Positions 8,454 to 16,834 of a DNA stretch of 64,000 bases are shown here, piece by piece. Within the stretch, counting starts at the first letter, position 1, and every line of letters begins with the position of its first letter. Under the pieces are notes generated by a model. That model was not told where the DNA came from and did no database searches. It saw only the letters and a list, made by a program, of their open reading frames with translations. Both the position numbers and the translations under genes were made by a program. The DNA is from Kocuria rosea (GTDB taxonomy: Bacteria; Actinomycetota; Actinomycetes; Actinomycetales; Micrococcaceae): contig NZ_CP035103.1 in assembly GCF_006094695.1 (NCBI RefSeq), positions 372,001-436,000 of the forward strand. The letters are read 5' to 3'.

Positions 8454-9086
8454 ATGCCGAGGATGTCCGCCTTAGAGGCCTCTTTCTGTCGCAGCGCGCC
8501 ATGGGGCCTTGTGGCCCGGCGGATGGTTCCTTGGGCGACCCAGGGGTTCCCCGTCACCGGGGACGTGCTGGAGATCGGTGGAGGCAGCGGTGCGATGGCC
8601 GAGGCCATCGCCCGAGCCCACCCCCGGGTGCGGCTCACCATGACCGATGCCGACCCGGTGATGGTCGAGGCCGCGCAGGACCGCCTGGCCGGACACCCCT
8701 TGGTCCAGGCGCGTCAGGCCGATGCCACTCGGCTGCCCTTCGAGGACGAGTCGTTCGACACGATTCTGAGCTTTCTGATGCTCCACCACGTCATCGAGTG
8801 GGAACACGCGGTGACCGAGGCGGCCCGAGTCCTGCGACCGGGCGGGGCCTTCGTGGGATACGACCTGCTGGCCTCACCGATGGCATCCCTGGTGCACCGT
8901 GCCGACCGGTCACCGCACCGGCTCATCGAACCGGAAGCCTTCGGACCAGTCCTCGACCAGGCCGGCCTTGCCCGACTCGCCCTCCGGCTGTCCTTCGGCG
9001 GTCGGGTCATACGTTTTATCGCCCACAAGCCAGGCAATGCCCAGAACGCTCCCGGCAGCGACATCACTTCCAGGAGCAGCCGATGA
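8454..9086 (+). CDS. Class I SAM-dependent methyltransferase
   Basis: About 210 residues with a Rossmann-type methyltransferase core: motif I VLEIGGGSGAMAEAIA, the acidic TMTDAD strand end, the ADATRLPFEDESFD motif and HHVIEWEHAVTEAARVLRPGG, as in UbiE/Methyltransf_11 proteins. The ATG at 8454 has AAAGGTGG at good spacing; the GTG 9 bp upstream is less likely. It follows cadD on the same strand and overlaps the next gene by 4 bp, so the methyltransferase and DinB-like protein are co-translated. Substrate unknown. Links to methylation of a metalloid or low-molecular-weight thiol are only speculation from position. Confidence 0.85.
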   Translation: MPRMSALEASFCRSAPWGLVARRMVPWATQGFPVTGDVLEIGGGSGAMAEAIARAHPRVRLTMTDADPVMVEAAQDRLAGHPLVQARQADATRLPFEDESFDTILSFLMLHHVIEWEHAVTEAARVLRPGGAFVGYDLLASPMASLVHRADRSPHRLIEPEAFGPVLDQAGLARLALRLSFGGRVIRFIAHKPGNAQNAPGSDITSRSSR

Positions 9087-9619
9087 ATAGCGCGCCCATC
9101 ACCCCCGGAACCATCCATGAGGAGCTGGAGCGGGTCCGCGCGGACTTCCACGCCCTGATCATTGAAGCGACCCCTGCGGATGTGCACCGGCTCTCGTCAG
9201 GCACTCGGTGGACCAACGGGCAGCTGCTGTTCCACATGTTCTTCGGCTACCTGATCGTCCGGCGCCTGCTGCCCCTGGTGCGCCTGATGGGCCGTCTCCC
9301 CGAGCCGGTCAGCCGCACCTTCGCCCGGGTGCTGGAGGCCGGCACCCGGCTCTTCCACCTGATCAACTACTTCAGCGACCGTGGGGCCGCGCGGGTGATC
9401 CACGGTCCGCGGCTGATCCGGTGGTTCGACCGCACCGTCGACGTCCTGCAGGCCCAGCTCGCCGCCGAGCCCGCGGCCGCACTGGTCCGTGGGATGCACA
9501 TGCCCGTGTCCTGGGACCCGTACTTCCGGGACTGGATGAGCCTGGCCGAGATCTACCACTACGGCACTCAGCACTACGATCACCACCGACGGCAGCTGAC
9601 CATCGGCCGGCCATCCTGA
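9083..9619 (+). CDS. DinB-like putative metal-binding protein
   Basis: A 178-residue predicted four-helix-bundle protein of the DinB/YfiT type, a superfamily that includes mycothiol- and bacillithiol-dependent transferases. The putative metal ligands are a histidine after WTNGQLLFHMFFGY near residue 50 and the C-terminal YHYGTQHYDHHRRQL near 158-172, giving the His...HxxxH arrangement. The start ATG overlaps the methyltransferase stop. Next to metal and redox genes in an actinobacterium, a thiol (mycothiol) transferase or detoxification role is a reasonable guess, but no substrate is evident. Confidence 0.75.
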   Translation: MNSAPITPGTIHEELERVRADFHALIIEATPADVHRLSSGTRWTNGQLLFHMFFGYLIVRRLLPLVRLMGRLPEPVSRTFARVLEAGTRLFHLINYFSDRGAARVIHGPRLIRWFDRTVDVLQAQLAAEPAAALVRGMHMPVSWDPYFRDWMSLAEIYHYGTQHYDHHRRQLTIGRPS

Positions 9620-9821
9620 GGAGGCCCCTGAGGAGCTGAGTAGTGCGGTCGGGACGGCCCAGTGGGCGTCCTGCGTTCTGGGCGGGATCGCCACGTCAGG
9701 GTCGACCAGGCTGATGCTGATGGGGCCATGAGCCTGGGGTGAACCCACCGTTGAACCCGCCCGGCGCCCGAGGGTCAGTATTCAGCCGGCACCGGCAGGG
9801 GGCTGTTGTCGCAGCGGCACC

Positions 9822-9853
9822 TTGACCTCCCCCTGTGGGGGAGGGTGCAGGCT
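9822..9853 (+). promoter_or_regulatory. MerR-family operator-promoter of merA
   Basis: TTGACC (9822-9827) is a strong -35 box overlapped by an 8-3-8 inverted repeat, CCTCCCCC-TGT-GGGGGAGG at 9826-9844. The -10 region lies 19-20 bp from the -35 and is poor (GCAGGC-like). An over-long spacer bearing a symmetric operator is the hallmark of promoters that MerR proteins activate by DNA untwisting. The MerR at 14537-14926 is the obvious regulator. Confidence 0.75.
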
Positions 9854-9919
9854 GGGTCGCAGAATGGCACACGGAAAGTTTCCGGTGGAAGTGTGCCTCA
9901 CCGACTTGCGGAGGTTGTC

Positions 9920-11365
9920 ATGGCTGACACGGCAGTGATCGAGACCGACCTGGCCATCATCGGTTCCGGTGGTGGTGCTTTCGCCGCCGCGATCCGGGCG
10001 ACCAGCCTGGGCCAACGGGTGGTGATGGTGGAGCGGTCCACGGTGGGGGGCACCTGTGTGAACACCGGGTGCGTGCCCTCGAAGGCGTTGCTGGCTGCTG
10101 CGGCCGCCCGGCATGTGGCCCTGGAGGCCTCCGGCCGGTTTCCCGGGCTCGCCGCCTCCGCGGGCCCGGTGGACATGCCGGGGCTGATGGCGGGCAAGAA
10201 CGGGCTGGTGGAGGGGATGCGTTCGGAGAAGTACGTGGATCTGATCGCCGACTACGGGTGGGACCTGCGCCGCGGGGACGCCGCCTTCACCGGCACGGCC
10301 CAGGACCCGGTGCTGGAGATCACCGGCCGCGGCGGGGCGGTGGAGGAGGTGCGGGCCGGCCACTACCTGGTGGCCACCGGCTCGGCCCCGTGGACTCCGC
10401 CGATTCCCGGGCTGGAGGAGGTCGACTACCTCACCTCCACGACGGCGATGGAGCTGCCGGAGGTCCCGGAGTCGATGATCGTGCTCGGCGGCGGCTATGT
10501 GGCCTTGGAGCAGGCCCAGCTTTTCGCCCGGCTGGGTTCGCAGGTCACGGTGCTGGCCCGCTCCCGGCTGCTGTCCGGGGAGGAACCGGAGGTCTCGAAG
10601 ACCCTTATGGGGGTCTTCGCCGATGAGGGCATCCAGGTGGTGCGCCGGGCCGCGGTCGAGTCCGTGGGCACCGATCCGGCCACCGGGGGTGTCGTGGTGG
10701 CCGCCACCACCCGGGCCGGGCGCCAGGAGTTCACCGCGGACCGGTTGCTGGTGGCCACCGGGCGCCGGGCGGTGACCGAGGGCCTGGGCCTGGGCACGGT
10801 GGGGGTGGCTACGGGGGAGCGGGGGGAGATCCTCGTGGAGGACACCCTGGCGAGTTCGCACCCGCGGATCTGGGCGGCCGGGGATGTCACCGGGCACCCG
10901 GAGTTCGTCTACGTGGCCTCCGCCCACGGGGTCACCGCGGTGGAGAACGCCTTCAACGACACCGGGCGGCGGGTCGACTACACCCACCTGCCCCGGGTGA
11001 CCTTCACCTCTCCGGCGGTGGGGGCGGTGGGCATGACGGATAAGCAGGCCCGGGAGGCGGGCATCCGGTGTGAGTGCCGGGTGCTGCCGTTGGAGTACGT
11101 GCCGCGGGCGCTGGTGAACCGCGACACCCGGGGGTTCATCAAGATTGTCGCCGACGCCGACACCGGGCGGATCGTGGGGATCACCGCGGTGGCCCAGGAG
11201 GCCGGGGACCTGGCCGCGGCCGGGGTCTACATCTTGTCCGCGGGGATGACGGTGGACCAGGTGGCGACCTTGTGGTGCCCGTATCTGACGATGGCTGAGG
11301 GTGTGAAGATCGCCGCCCAGTCCTTCCGCACCGATGTCTCGAAACTGTCCTGCTGCGCCGCCTGA
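9920..11365 (+). CDS. merA: Mercuric reductase (MerA-like)
   Basis: FAD/NADPH disulfide oxidoreductase of 481 residues, expected to reduce Hg(II) to Hg(0). Motifs: FAD-binding IIGSGGGAFAAAI near 12, redox site GGTCVNTGCVPSKA near 38-51, NADPH-binding VLGGGYVALEQAQ near 190, second FAD motif IWAAGDVTGHPEFVYV near 315, and the diagnostic C-terminal vicinal cysteine pair (SCCAA) that hands Hg(II) to the active site. The N-terminal HMA domain of some MerA proteins is absent. ATG start with a GGAGG-like site. No merB, merT or merP is visible nearby, so Hg(II) import and organomercury cleavage are not covered. Confidence 0.94.
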   Translation: MADTAVIETDLAIIGSGGGAFAAAIRATSLGQRVVMVERSTVGGTCVNTGCVPSKALLAAAAARHVALEASGRFPGLAASAGPVDMPGLMAGKNGLVEGMRSEKYVDLIADYGWDLRRGDAAFTGTAQDPVLEITGRGGAVEEVRAGHYLVATGSAPWTPPIPGLEEVDYLTSTTAMELPEVPESMIVLGGGYVALEQAQLFARLGSQVTVLARSRLLSGEEPEVSKTLMGVFADEGIQVVRRAAVESVGTDPATGGVVVAATTRAGRQEFTADRLLVATGRRAVTEGLGLGTVGVATGERGEILVEDTLASSHPRIWAAGDVTGHPEFVYVASAHGVTAVENAFNDTGRRVDYTHLPRVTFTSPAVGAVGMTDKQAREAGIRCECRVLPLEYVPRALVNRDTRGFIKIVADADTGRIVGITAVAQEAGDLAAAGVYILSAGMTVDQVATLWCPYLTMAEGVKIAAQSFRTDVSKLSCCAA

Positions 11366-11407
11366 GGCCCGGGCCCCACCAGCGCCCCCAGCCCCGGAGG
11401 GACGACG

Positions 11408-11614
11408 GTGACCGGCCACCAGGCCTCTACGGTCGCCGGCCGGCCGGTTATCAGCACGGCCGAGCAGCGGCTCGCCCAGGCCCCCGCCGACCTCCCCGGC
11501 GACCGGGCGGGCGGCTGGCACCGCACGTCCTGCCCCGTGATGGGCCGGGGCGTCGCGATGAGCTCGACGAGTAGCCCCGAAAGATCCACCGCATCTGAAG
11601 GAGACACATCATGA
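11408..11614 (+). CDS. Possible small protein between merA and the next oxidoreductase
   Basis: A 68-codon frame starts at GTG with GGAGGG at good spacing and ends by overlapping the ATG of the next gene (ATGA). Third-position GC is high across most of it, which favours coding. The product (MTGHQASTVAGRPVIS...) has no recognisable domain or membrane segment and two residues of possible interest only, a Trp-His and one Cys. It may be a leader that couples translation to the oxidoreductase. Low confidence. Confidence 0.35.
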   Translation: MTGHQASTVAGRPVISTAEQRLAQAPADLPGDRAGGWHRTSCPVMGRGVAMSSTSSPERSTASEGDTS

Positions 11615-12960
11615 GCGAACATTTCGACGTGGCCGTGTTGGGCATGGGACCCGGTGGCGAGGTCGCCGCCGGCCGGTTGCTGGCGGCGGGGAAGAACGTC
11701 GCCGTGATCGAGCGGGAGTTGATCGGTGGGGAGTGCGCCTACTGGGCGTGTATCCCTTCCAAGACGGTGCTGCGCCCGGCCGAGGCACGCACCGAGGTGC
11801 ACAAGGCCGCCGGGGTGTCCGGGGCCGAGGTGGACTGGGCCTCCACCCGGGAATACCGCGACTACATGATCCGTGACCTCGACGACTCCGCCCAGGCCGA
11901 GGGCTACACCGGTCAGGGCGCGACCGTGATCCGGGGCGAGGCCGGCCTCACCGGCCCGGGCCGGATCCGGGTCGGGGACCGGGAGATCACCGCCGAGCAC
12001 ATCATCATCGCCACCGGCTCCGAGGCGGTGATTCCCCCGATCGAAGGGATCGAGGAGATCACGGCCTGGACCAACCGGGAAACTTACACCACCCACGATT
12101 TGCCCGAACGCGCTGTGGTCGTCGGTGGCAGCGCTGTCGGGGTGGAAACCGCCACGTTTTTGGCCCGCTTCGGGGTGCAGGTCACCCTCATCCACCGCGG
12201 GGACCGGCTGTTGGGCCGGGAGGAACCCCGGGTGGGAGAGCTCGTGCACGACTACCTGGCCGAGGCCGGGGTCGACATCCGCCTGGGCTCCTCGGCCGCC
12301 CGGGCCCACCGCAACGGCGCCGACAGCGTCATCGAGCTCGAGGACGGGACCGAGGTGGCCGCCGACGTGGTGGTCTTCGGCACCGGCCGTACACCCCGCA
12401 CCCAGGGTCTGGGCTTGGAGGCGGCCCGGGCACGTCTGGGCGAACACGGCGAGGTGCTGATCGACGAGCACGCCCGGGCCGGGGCGAATCTGTGGGCGAT
12501 CGGTGACGTCACCGCGGTGATGCCCTTCACCCATGTGGCGAAGTATCAGGGGCGGATCGCCGCTGACGCGATCCTCGGCCGCCCGCGCCCGGCCGGCTAT
12601 GTGGGGATCCCGCGGGTGGTGTTCGCCGACCCGGAGATCGCCGCGGCCGGACTCACCACCGCGCAGGCTCAGCACCGCGGGATCCGCACCACCGCCACCG
12701 AGCTGGATCTGGCCCAGGCCATTGCCCGCCCGTGGACCTACGAGCAGGACCCGCGCGGGCACCTGGGGCTGCTGGCCGATGCCGAGCGAGGGGTGCTGAT
12801 CGGGGCGTGGGCGGTCGGCCCGCAGGCCGGGGAATGGATTCACCACGCCTCCCTGGCGATCCGGGCGCAGCTGCCGCTGGAGCTCCTGCGTGATCAGGTC
12901 GCCCAGTTCCCCACCTACCATGAGGCCTACCAAGCCGCACTGGAGCAGCTCGAAGCCTAG
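11611..12960 (+). CDS. Dihydrolipoamide dehydrogenase-like FAD disulfide oxidoreductase
   Basis: A 449-residue pyridine-nucleotide disulfide oxidoreductase. It has FAD-binding VLGMGPGGEVAAGRL near 9, a redox pair in GGECAYWACIPSKT near 39-52, NAD(P)-binding VVGGSAVGVETATFLARFG near 170, and the second FAD motif LWAIGDVTAVMPFTH near 292. The C-terminal region reads FPTYHEAY where true lipoamide dehydrogenases have HPTxxE, so the usual catalytic histidine is displaced; the substrate may not be lipoamide. It belongs to the mercury-type operon and may reduce a thiol, quinone or metal. A mercuric reductase is less likely, as the C-terminal Cys pair is missing. Confidence 0.85.
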   Translation: MSEHFDVAVLGMGPGGEVAAGRLLAAGKNVAVIERELIGGECAYWACIPSKTVLRPAEARTEVHKAAGVSGAEVDWASTREYRDYMIRDLDDSAQAEGYTGQGATVIRGEAGLTGPGRIRVGDREITAEHIIIATGSEAVIPPIEGIEEITAWTNRETYTTHDLPERAVVVGGSAVGVETATFLARFGVQVTLIHRGDRLLGREEPRVGELVHDYLAEAGVDIRLGSSAARAHRNGADSVIELEDGTEVAADVVVFGTGRTPRTQGLGLEAARARLGEHGEVLIDEHARAGANLWAIGDVTAVMPFTHVAKYQGRIAADAILGRPRPAGYVGIPRVVFADPEIAAAGLTTAQAQHRGIRTTATELDLAQAIARPWTYEQDPRGHLGLLADAERGVLIGAWAVGPQAGEWIHHASLAIRAQLPLELLRDQVAQFPTYHEAYQAALEQLEA

Positions 12961-13058
12961 GACCTGCACACCGACCCACCCCCGCCCAGAGCCGCCGAGG
13001 GCAATCCGGTGGAGGCCCCGGACGGCTGATATCAGCACCGTCAAGAGGAGAAGTACTC

Positions 13059-14447
13059 ATGGCTCAACGGTTGGTCGTCATCGGTGGGGACGCCGCTGGG
13101 ATGAGCGCGGCCTCGGCCGCCCGCCGCCAGCTGCCCCAGGATCAGTTGGAGATCGTGGCGTTCGAGCGCGGTCACTACACCTCGTACTCGGCCTGTGGGA
13201 TCCCGTACTTCATCGGCAAGGACGTCGCCGACGCTTCGGCGTTGATCGCGCGCACCCCGCAGCAGTTCCGCGACCGCCACGGCATCGATGCCCGGACCGG
13301 TCACGAGGTTCTGGAGATCGACCTGCACCGTCGCGCTGTGCTGGTGCGGGACCTCGCCCGGGGCCGGGAAACCTGGGAGGACTTCGACCAGCTCATGATC
13401 GCCACCGGGGCCACCCCGGCCCGCCCTCCACTGCCCGGGATCCAGGCCCGGGGCATCTTCGGGGTGCAGACTCTCGACGACGGCCTGGCCCTGCGGTCGG
13501 TGCTGGAGCGGGACCGGCCGGGCCGGGCGGTGGTGGTCGGGGCCGGCTACATCGGCCTGGAACTGGCCGAGGCCCTGTGCGCCTGGGGGGTGGACATCAC
13601 CGTGATCGGGCGCCCCCCGGCCCCGCTGCCGGGCCTGGACCCGGACATGGGCGCGCTCATCGCCACCGCGATGGAGAGCTTCGGGATGGAGGTGCGGATG
13701 GAGGAGACCGTCACCGGCTTCGCCACCACCGGTGGGAAGGTCACCGCCGTGGTCACCGATCAGGCCACGATCCCCACCGATCTGGTGATCCTCGGGCTGG
13801 GGGTGACCCCGAACACCACCCTGGCCGCCCGGGCCGGGATCCCGCTGGGAGAGACCGGGGCGATCGCGGTGGACCGCAGGCTGCGCACCGGGATCGAGGG
13901 CGTGTGGGCGGGCGGGGACTGCGTGGAGAAGTTCCACCGCGTCTCCCGACGCCACGTCAGTCTCCCGCTGGGCACCCACGCGAACAAGGAGGGCCGCACC
14001 GCCGGGATCAACCTCGGCGGCGGCTACGCCACCTTCCCCGGAGTGCTCGGCACCGCCGTGACCAAGATCTGCGACATCGAAGTCGGACGCACCGGCCTCG
14101 GCGAGGCCGAAGCGCAAGCGGCCGGCTTCGACCCGATCACCGCCGTGATCGACTCCACCACCCGGGCCGGCTACTACCCCGGAGCCAAACCGATCCGCAC
14201 CAAACTCATCGCCGAACGCGGCACCGGACGACTGCTCGGAGCCCAGATCGTCGGAGAAGAAGGCGCCGCCAAACGCATCGACGTGCTCTCCGTCGCCCTG
14301 TGGCACGAGACCCCGGTGGAAGAGCTGCTGAACATCGACCTCTCCTACGCCCCACCCTTCTCCCCGGTGTGGGACCCGGTGCTGATCGCAGCCCGCAAGA
14401 GTTGGCAGGCCGTGGAGACCGACCGCGCCCGCACCGAACCCGGATGA
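13059..14447 (+). CDS. CoA-disulfide reductase/NADH oxidase-like flavoprotein
   Basis: A 462-residue single-cysteine flavoprotein reductase. The FAD motif is VVIGGDAAGMSAASAARR near 5, the redox cysteine is in YTSYSACGIPYFIG near 42-55, the NAD(P) motif is VVVGAGYIGLELAEALCAWG near 150, and GVWAGGDCVEK near 288 binds FAD. A dimerisation domain follows. The lone Cys in SxxCGIPY is typical of CoA-disulfide reductases and NADH oxidase/peroxidase-like enzymes. It is the third disulfide-type flavoenzyme in a row after merA. A role in keeping low-molecular-weight thiols reduced during metal stress is plausible; the natural disulfide is not known. Confidence 0.87.
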   Translation: MAQRLVVIGGDAAGMSAASAARRQLPQDQLEIVAFERGHYTSYSACGIPYFIGKDVADASALIARTPQQFRDRHGIDARTGHEVLEIDLHRRAVLVRDLARGRETWEDFDQLMIATGATPARPPLPGIQARGIFGVQTLDDGLALRSVLERDRPGRAVVVGAGYIGLELAEALCAWGVDITVIGRPPAPLPGLDPDMGALIATAMESFGMEVRMEETVTGFATTGGKVTAVVTDQATIPTDLVILGLGVTPNTTLAARAGIPLGETGAIAVDRRLRTGIEGVWAGGDCVEKFHRVSRRHVSLPLGTHANKEGRTAGINLGGGYATFPGVLGTAVTKICDIEVGRTGLGEAEAQAAGFDPITAVIDSTTRAGYYPGAKPIRTKLIAERGTGRLLGAQIVGEEGAAKRIDVLSVALWHETPVEELLNIDLSYAPPFSPVWDPVLIAARKSWQAVETDRARTEPG

Positions 14448-14485
14448 CCACCGATCCTTCCGGGCCGGTCAGTGTCCTGCCCGGA

Positions 14486-14507
14486 GCCTTCCTCTACCGT
14501 GGAAGGC
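14486..14507 (+). promoter_or_regulatory. Inverted repeat upstream of merR
   Basis: GCCTTCC and GGAAGGC arms (7 bp, perfect) are separated by 8 bp, 30 bp before the merR GTG. The half-site resembles the CCTCCCC/GGGGAGG arms of the merA operator, so it is a candidate autoregulatory MerR site. Confidence 0.5.
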
Positions 14508-14536
14508 CACAGAACAGTCCAGGATCGAGGTGCACC

Positions 14537-14926
14537 GTGCGGATCGGTGAAGCGGCCGCAGCCGCCGGCATGACCACCAAAGCCCTGCGGTTCTACGAAC
14601 AGCAAGGACTGCTGCCCCCGGTGCACCGCGGTCCCAACGGATACCGCGACTACCCACCAGATGCCCTCGCCCGCCTGCAGTTCATCCGCCGCAGCAAGGC
14701 CGCCGGACTCAGTTTGGCCGAGATCCGGAACATCCTGCAGATCCGCGACGCCGGACAGGCCCCGTGTTCCCACGTAGCCGCCCAGCTCGCCCAGCAACTC
14801 ACCGACCTCGACCAGCACATCACTGAGCTCACCGCTCTGCGGGCCTCCGTGGCCGCGCACTACCAGGCCGCCTCCCAAGGCGATCCCGCCCAGTGCGACG
14901 CCGAGCAAATCTGCAGTTACCTCTGA
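14537..14926 (+). CDS. merR: MerR-family heavy-metal regulator
   Basis: A 129-residue MerR regulator. The N-terminal winged helix is MRIGEAAAAAGMTTKALRFY, followed by NGYRDY and a long dimerisation helix. Cysteines match metal-sensing MerR proteins: C77 in APCSHV at the start of the dimer helix, and two near the C-terminus in QCDAEQICSYL that would form the metal loop. The GTG start at 14537 gives a canonical N-terminus. It is convergent in purpose with merA, whose promoter has a MerR-type operator. Hg(II) is the likely inducer, though Cd/Pb-type sensing cannot be excluded from the sequence. Confidence 0.9.
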   Translation: MRIGEAAAAAGMTTKALRFYEQQGLLPPVHRGPNGYRDYPPDALARLQFIRRSKAAGLSLAEIRNILQIRDAGQAPCSHVAAQLAQQLTDLDQHITELTALRASVAAHYQAASQGDPAQCDAEQICSYL

Positions 14927-14987
14927 GGTCAGCATTGATGTTCAGAAATGGATGAACACAGCGATGAATCCGAAGAGCGCTACCACC

Positions 14988-15020
14988 GCTTTATATATGG
15001 TGGGATACCGGCCACTGAGG
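14988..15020 (+). repeat. Dispersed CATATGG repeat, copy A (diverged)
   Basis: GCTTTATATATGG followed by TGGGATACCGGCCACTGAGG. It is the most diverged of six same-orientation copies and lies between merR and the IS5-family element. Confidence 0.5.
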
Positions 15021-15056
15021 CGCGGGCATTGCTTGACCCGCCCCAAAATTCATTAA

Positions 15057-15961
15057 GACCTGGTCTCATAACTCCGTTGCCTGGCGCAGTCGGCGGAGAT
15101 TGATGAGCGTGACGGCGAGCATCAGCAACGGCAGCAGCGTGGTTTCGGTGCGGTCGTAGCGCAGCCCGAGTCGCTTGAACCGCAGCACCCAGGAGATGGT
15201 GCGCTCCACCACCCAGCGGTGCCGGCCCAGGTGGTTCTTGGCCTCGATCCCGCGACGGGCGATACGCACCTTGATGCCCCGCCGGTGCAGGTACCGGCGG
15301 CACCTCGGGTAGTCGTAACCCTTGTCCGCATGTAGCTTGTCCGGCCTGCGACGGGGCCGCCCCGGACGCCCTCGCCGGCCGTGCACGGCCGGGTTGGTCT
15401 CCAGCAGTGGCTCGAAGAGCTTGCTGTCATGCGTGTTCGCCGCCGAGATCAGCACGTGCAGGGGCAGCCCGTTCCGGTCGGTGAGCAGGTGGTACTTCGT
15501 GCCCGGTTTCCCGCGGTCGGTGGGGTTCGGGCCGGTCAGCTCACCCCCCTTTTCGCCCGTACGGACACCGCGTCGATGCTGGCCCGGGACCAGTCGAGGA
15601 TCTCCTGCTCGGAGAGTTCCTCGAGCACGGCCCGGTGGAGCTTCTCCCATACCCCGGCCTCTTGCCAGTGTCTGAGCCGGCGCCAGGCGGTGTGCCCGGA
15701 CCCGCACCCCAGCGCCGGAGGCAGATCCCGCCACCGGCACCCGGTGTGGAGCACGAACAGGATGCCTTCCAGGGCGGCACGGTCCTCGATCCGGGGTCGG
15801 CCCCCGGGGCCTCGAGGCGGTGGCTGGGGCGGGATCAGCGGGGCGATCAGCTCCCACAGACGGTCATCGACCATCCACGACTGCGTCCTCGTCGTCATGC
15901 AGGCACTGTGAACCACCCAGAAGCGAGTGGGCAACGACAGACCGAGTTTTGAGACCAGGTC
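15057..15961 (-). mobile_element. IS5-family insertion sequence, 905 bp
   Basis: Complete element. Terminal inverted repeats begin GACCTGGTCTCA at the left and end ...TGAGACCAGGTC at the right. It is flanked by a TAA direct repeat at 15054-15056 and 15962-15964. The intact ends and target duplication show simple, fairly recent insertion. Confidence 0.9.
15066..15898 (-). CDS. IS5-family transposase, two frames joined by frameshift
   Basis: The first frame (15536-15898) encodes an N-terminal region (MTTRTQSWMVDDRLWELIAPLIP...DWSRASIDAVSVRAKRG). The second (to 15066) continues with TGPNPTDRGKPGTKYHLLTD, HADKGYD and RWVVERTISWVLRFKRL. The two frames meet at a homopolymer-rich AAAAGGGGGG run, the usual slippage point for two-frame IS5-type transposases, so a full DDE enzyme is probably made by programmed frameshifting. 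The second frame holds the catalytic acidic residues (AANTHDSK, ADKGYD, WVVERT). Confidence 0.88.
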
Positions 15962-16022
15962 TAAGGGGGATCTGCTCCAGTGCCGCGGTGTGACGCGGTG
16001 CTTCGGCTCTTTGAGCGCGGGG

Positions 16023-16583
16023 TCAGGAAACAGGTCGGTGGGCGTGGTGTTCGTGTAGTCGCAGATACGCCCAGGATCGCCCGGCCGGGAGAAGTGCGGT
16101 GGCGGTGAGTACACCCAGGGTGGTGAGGACGGGCAGCCACGGCAGTCCAGGGCGCAGCACGGCCCCGGCCACGGCGGTCGCCCCGGCCGTTGCCAGCAGC
16201 GCCATGTTCTCGAGCTGGGCGCAGGAGCGGACCGCTGCGCCGATGTGCATTGAAGATGAGCTGGGCAAGCGATGTGCTCGCAGTGCAGTGTGCCGGGCGG
16301 CCGCGATGTCGGTGCCTTGTCCGGTGTGTGCCAGGAGCGGTCGTGGGGCCCGTGTGGTGGTCAGGACGAGCCAGGCGATTCCCATGATGGGAATCCAGGC
16401 CAGAGAGAACCACTGCGGGCCGCTCTCACTCCGTCCGGCCCACCACGTGGTGATCAGCCCGGTCAGGACGAGGGCGGCCATCGCCGGGGCCGCCGACACC
16501 AGCAGTTGCCGCCGGGAAGGAATGGGGCGCTCCGGATGGTGCAGCACCACGCCGGTTCGCTCGGGTGTCGCCATGCTATCCAT
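16023..16583 (-). CDS. Unknown membrane protein, possible KdpE target
   Basis: A 186-residue protein I cannot assign to a family. It has two hydrophobic segments near residues 28-47 and 58-75, a polar middle, and two more near 127-147 and 147-165, then a basic His-rich tail (LRLHEHHAHRPVS). The ATG at 16583 has GGAG at normal spacing; the ATG three codons later is an alternative. A direct-repeat box matching the one upstream of trkH lies about 200 bp upstream, suggesting control by the adjacent KdpE. A role in potassium or osmotic response is inferred from this only. Confidence 0.7.
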   Translation of the reverse strand: MDSMATPERTGVVLHHPERPIPSRRQLLVSAAPAMAALVLTGLITTWWAGRSESGPQWFSLAWIPIMGIAWLVLTTTRAPRPLLAHTGQGTDIAAARHTALRAHRLPSSSSMHIGAAVRSCAQLENMALLATAGATAVAGAVLRPGLPWLPVLTTLGVLTATALLPAGRSWAYLRLHEHHAHRPVS

Positions 16584-16779
16584 GGCAGTGCTCCGATCGT
16601 GGCCTGCCGGCGGTGCCGCTCGTGGCCGTGGACGCGACGCCCGGTCGCGTGGTGCCAGGTGGATGCGGACAGTGGCCTGCGGGGGGTCGTTCCACGCCGT
16701 GTCCTTTCACCCATCGCCGGTGGTCGGGCCCCAGGGCCCGTTGCCAGTACACACCCGCCTCGGGCGGGCGGGGCGTTTC

Positions 16780-16797
16780 TTAATGCAGCTCTAACGG
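16780..16797 (-). promoter_or_regulatory. Candidate KdpE box (direct repeat, 11-bp period)
   Basis: TTAATGC-AGCT-CTAACGG: two heptamer-like half sites spaced 11 bp start to start, as OmpR-family regulators prefer. The same arrangement is at 21218-21235 upstream of trkH. It is between kdpE and the 16023-16583 membrane protein gene. Confidence 0.45.
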
Positions 16798-16834
16798 GGT
16801 CGGTGTCGTCGTGGCCGGTGTCGGGCGGGTGCGG

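Noticed and set aside
15536..16114. Longer first frame of the IS5 transposase reaching outside the element
   Set aside because: The inverted repeat ends at 15961, and the ATG at 15898 gives the normal N-terminus, so the upstream extension is outside the IS.
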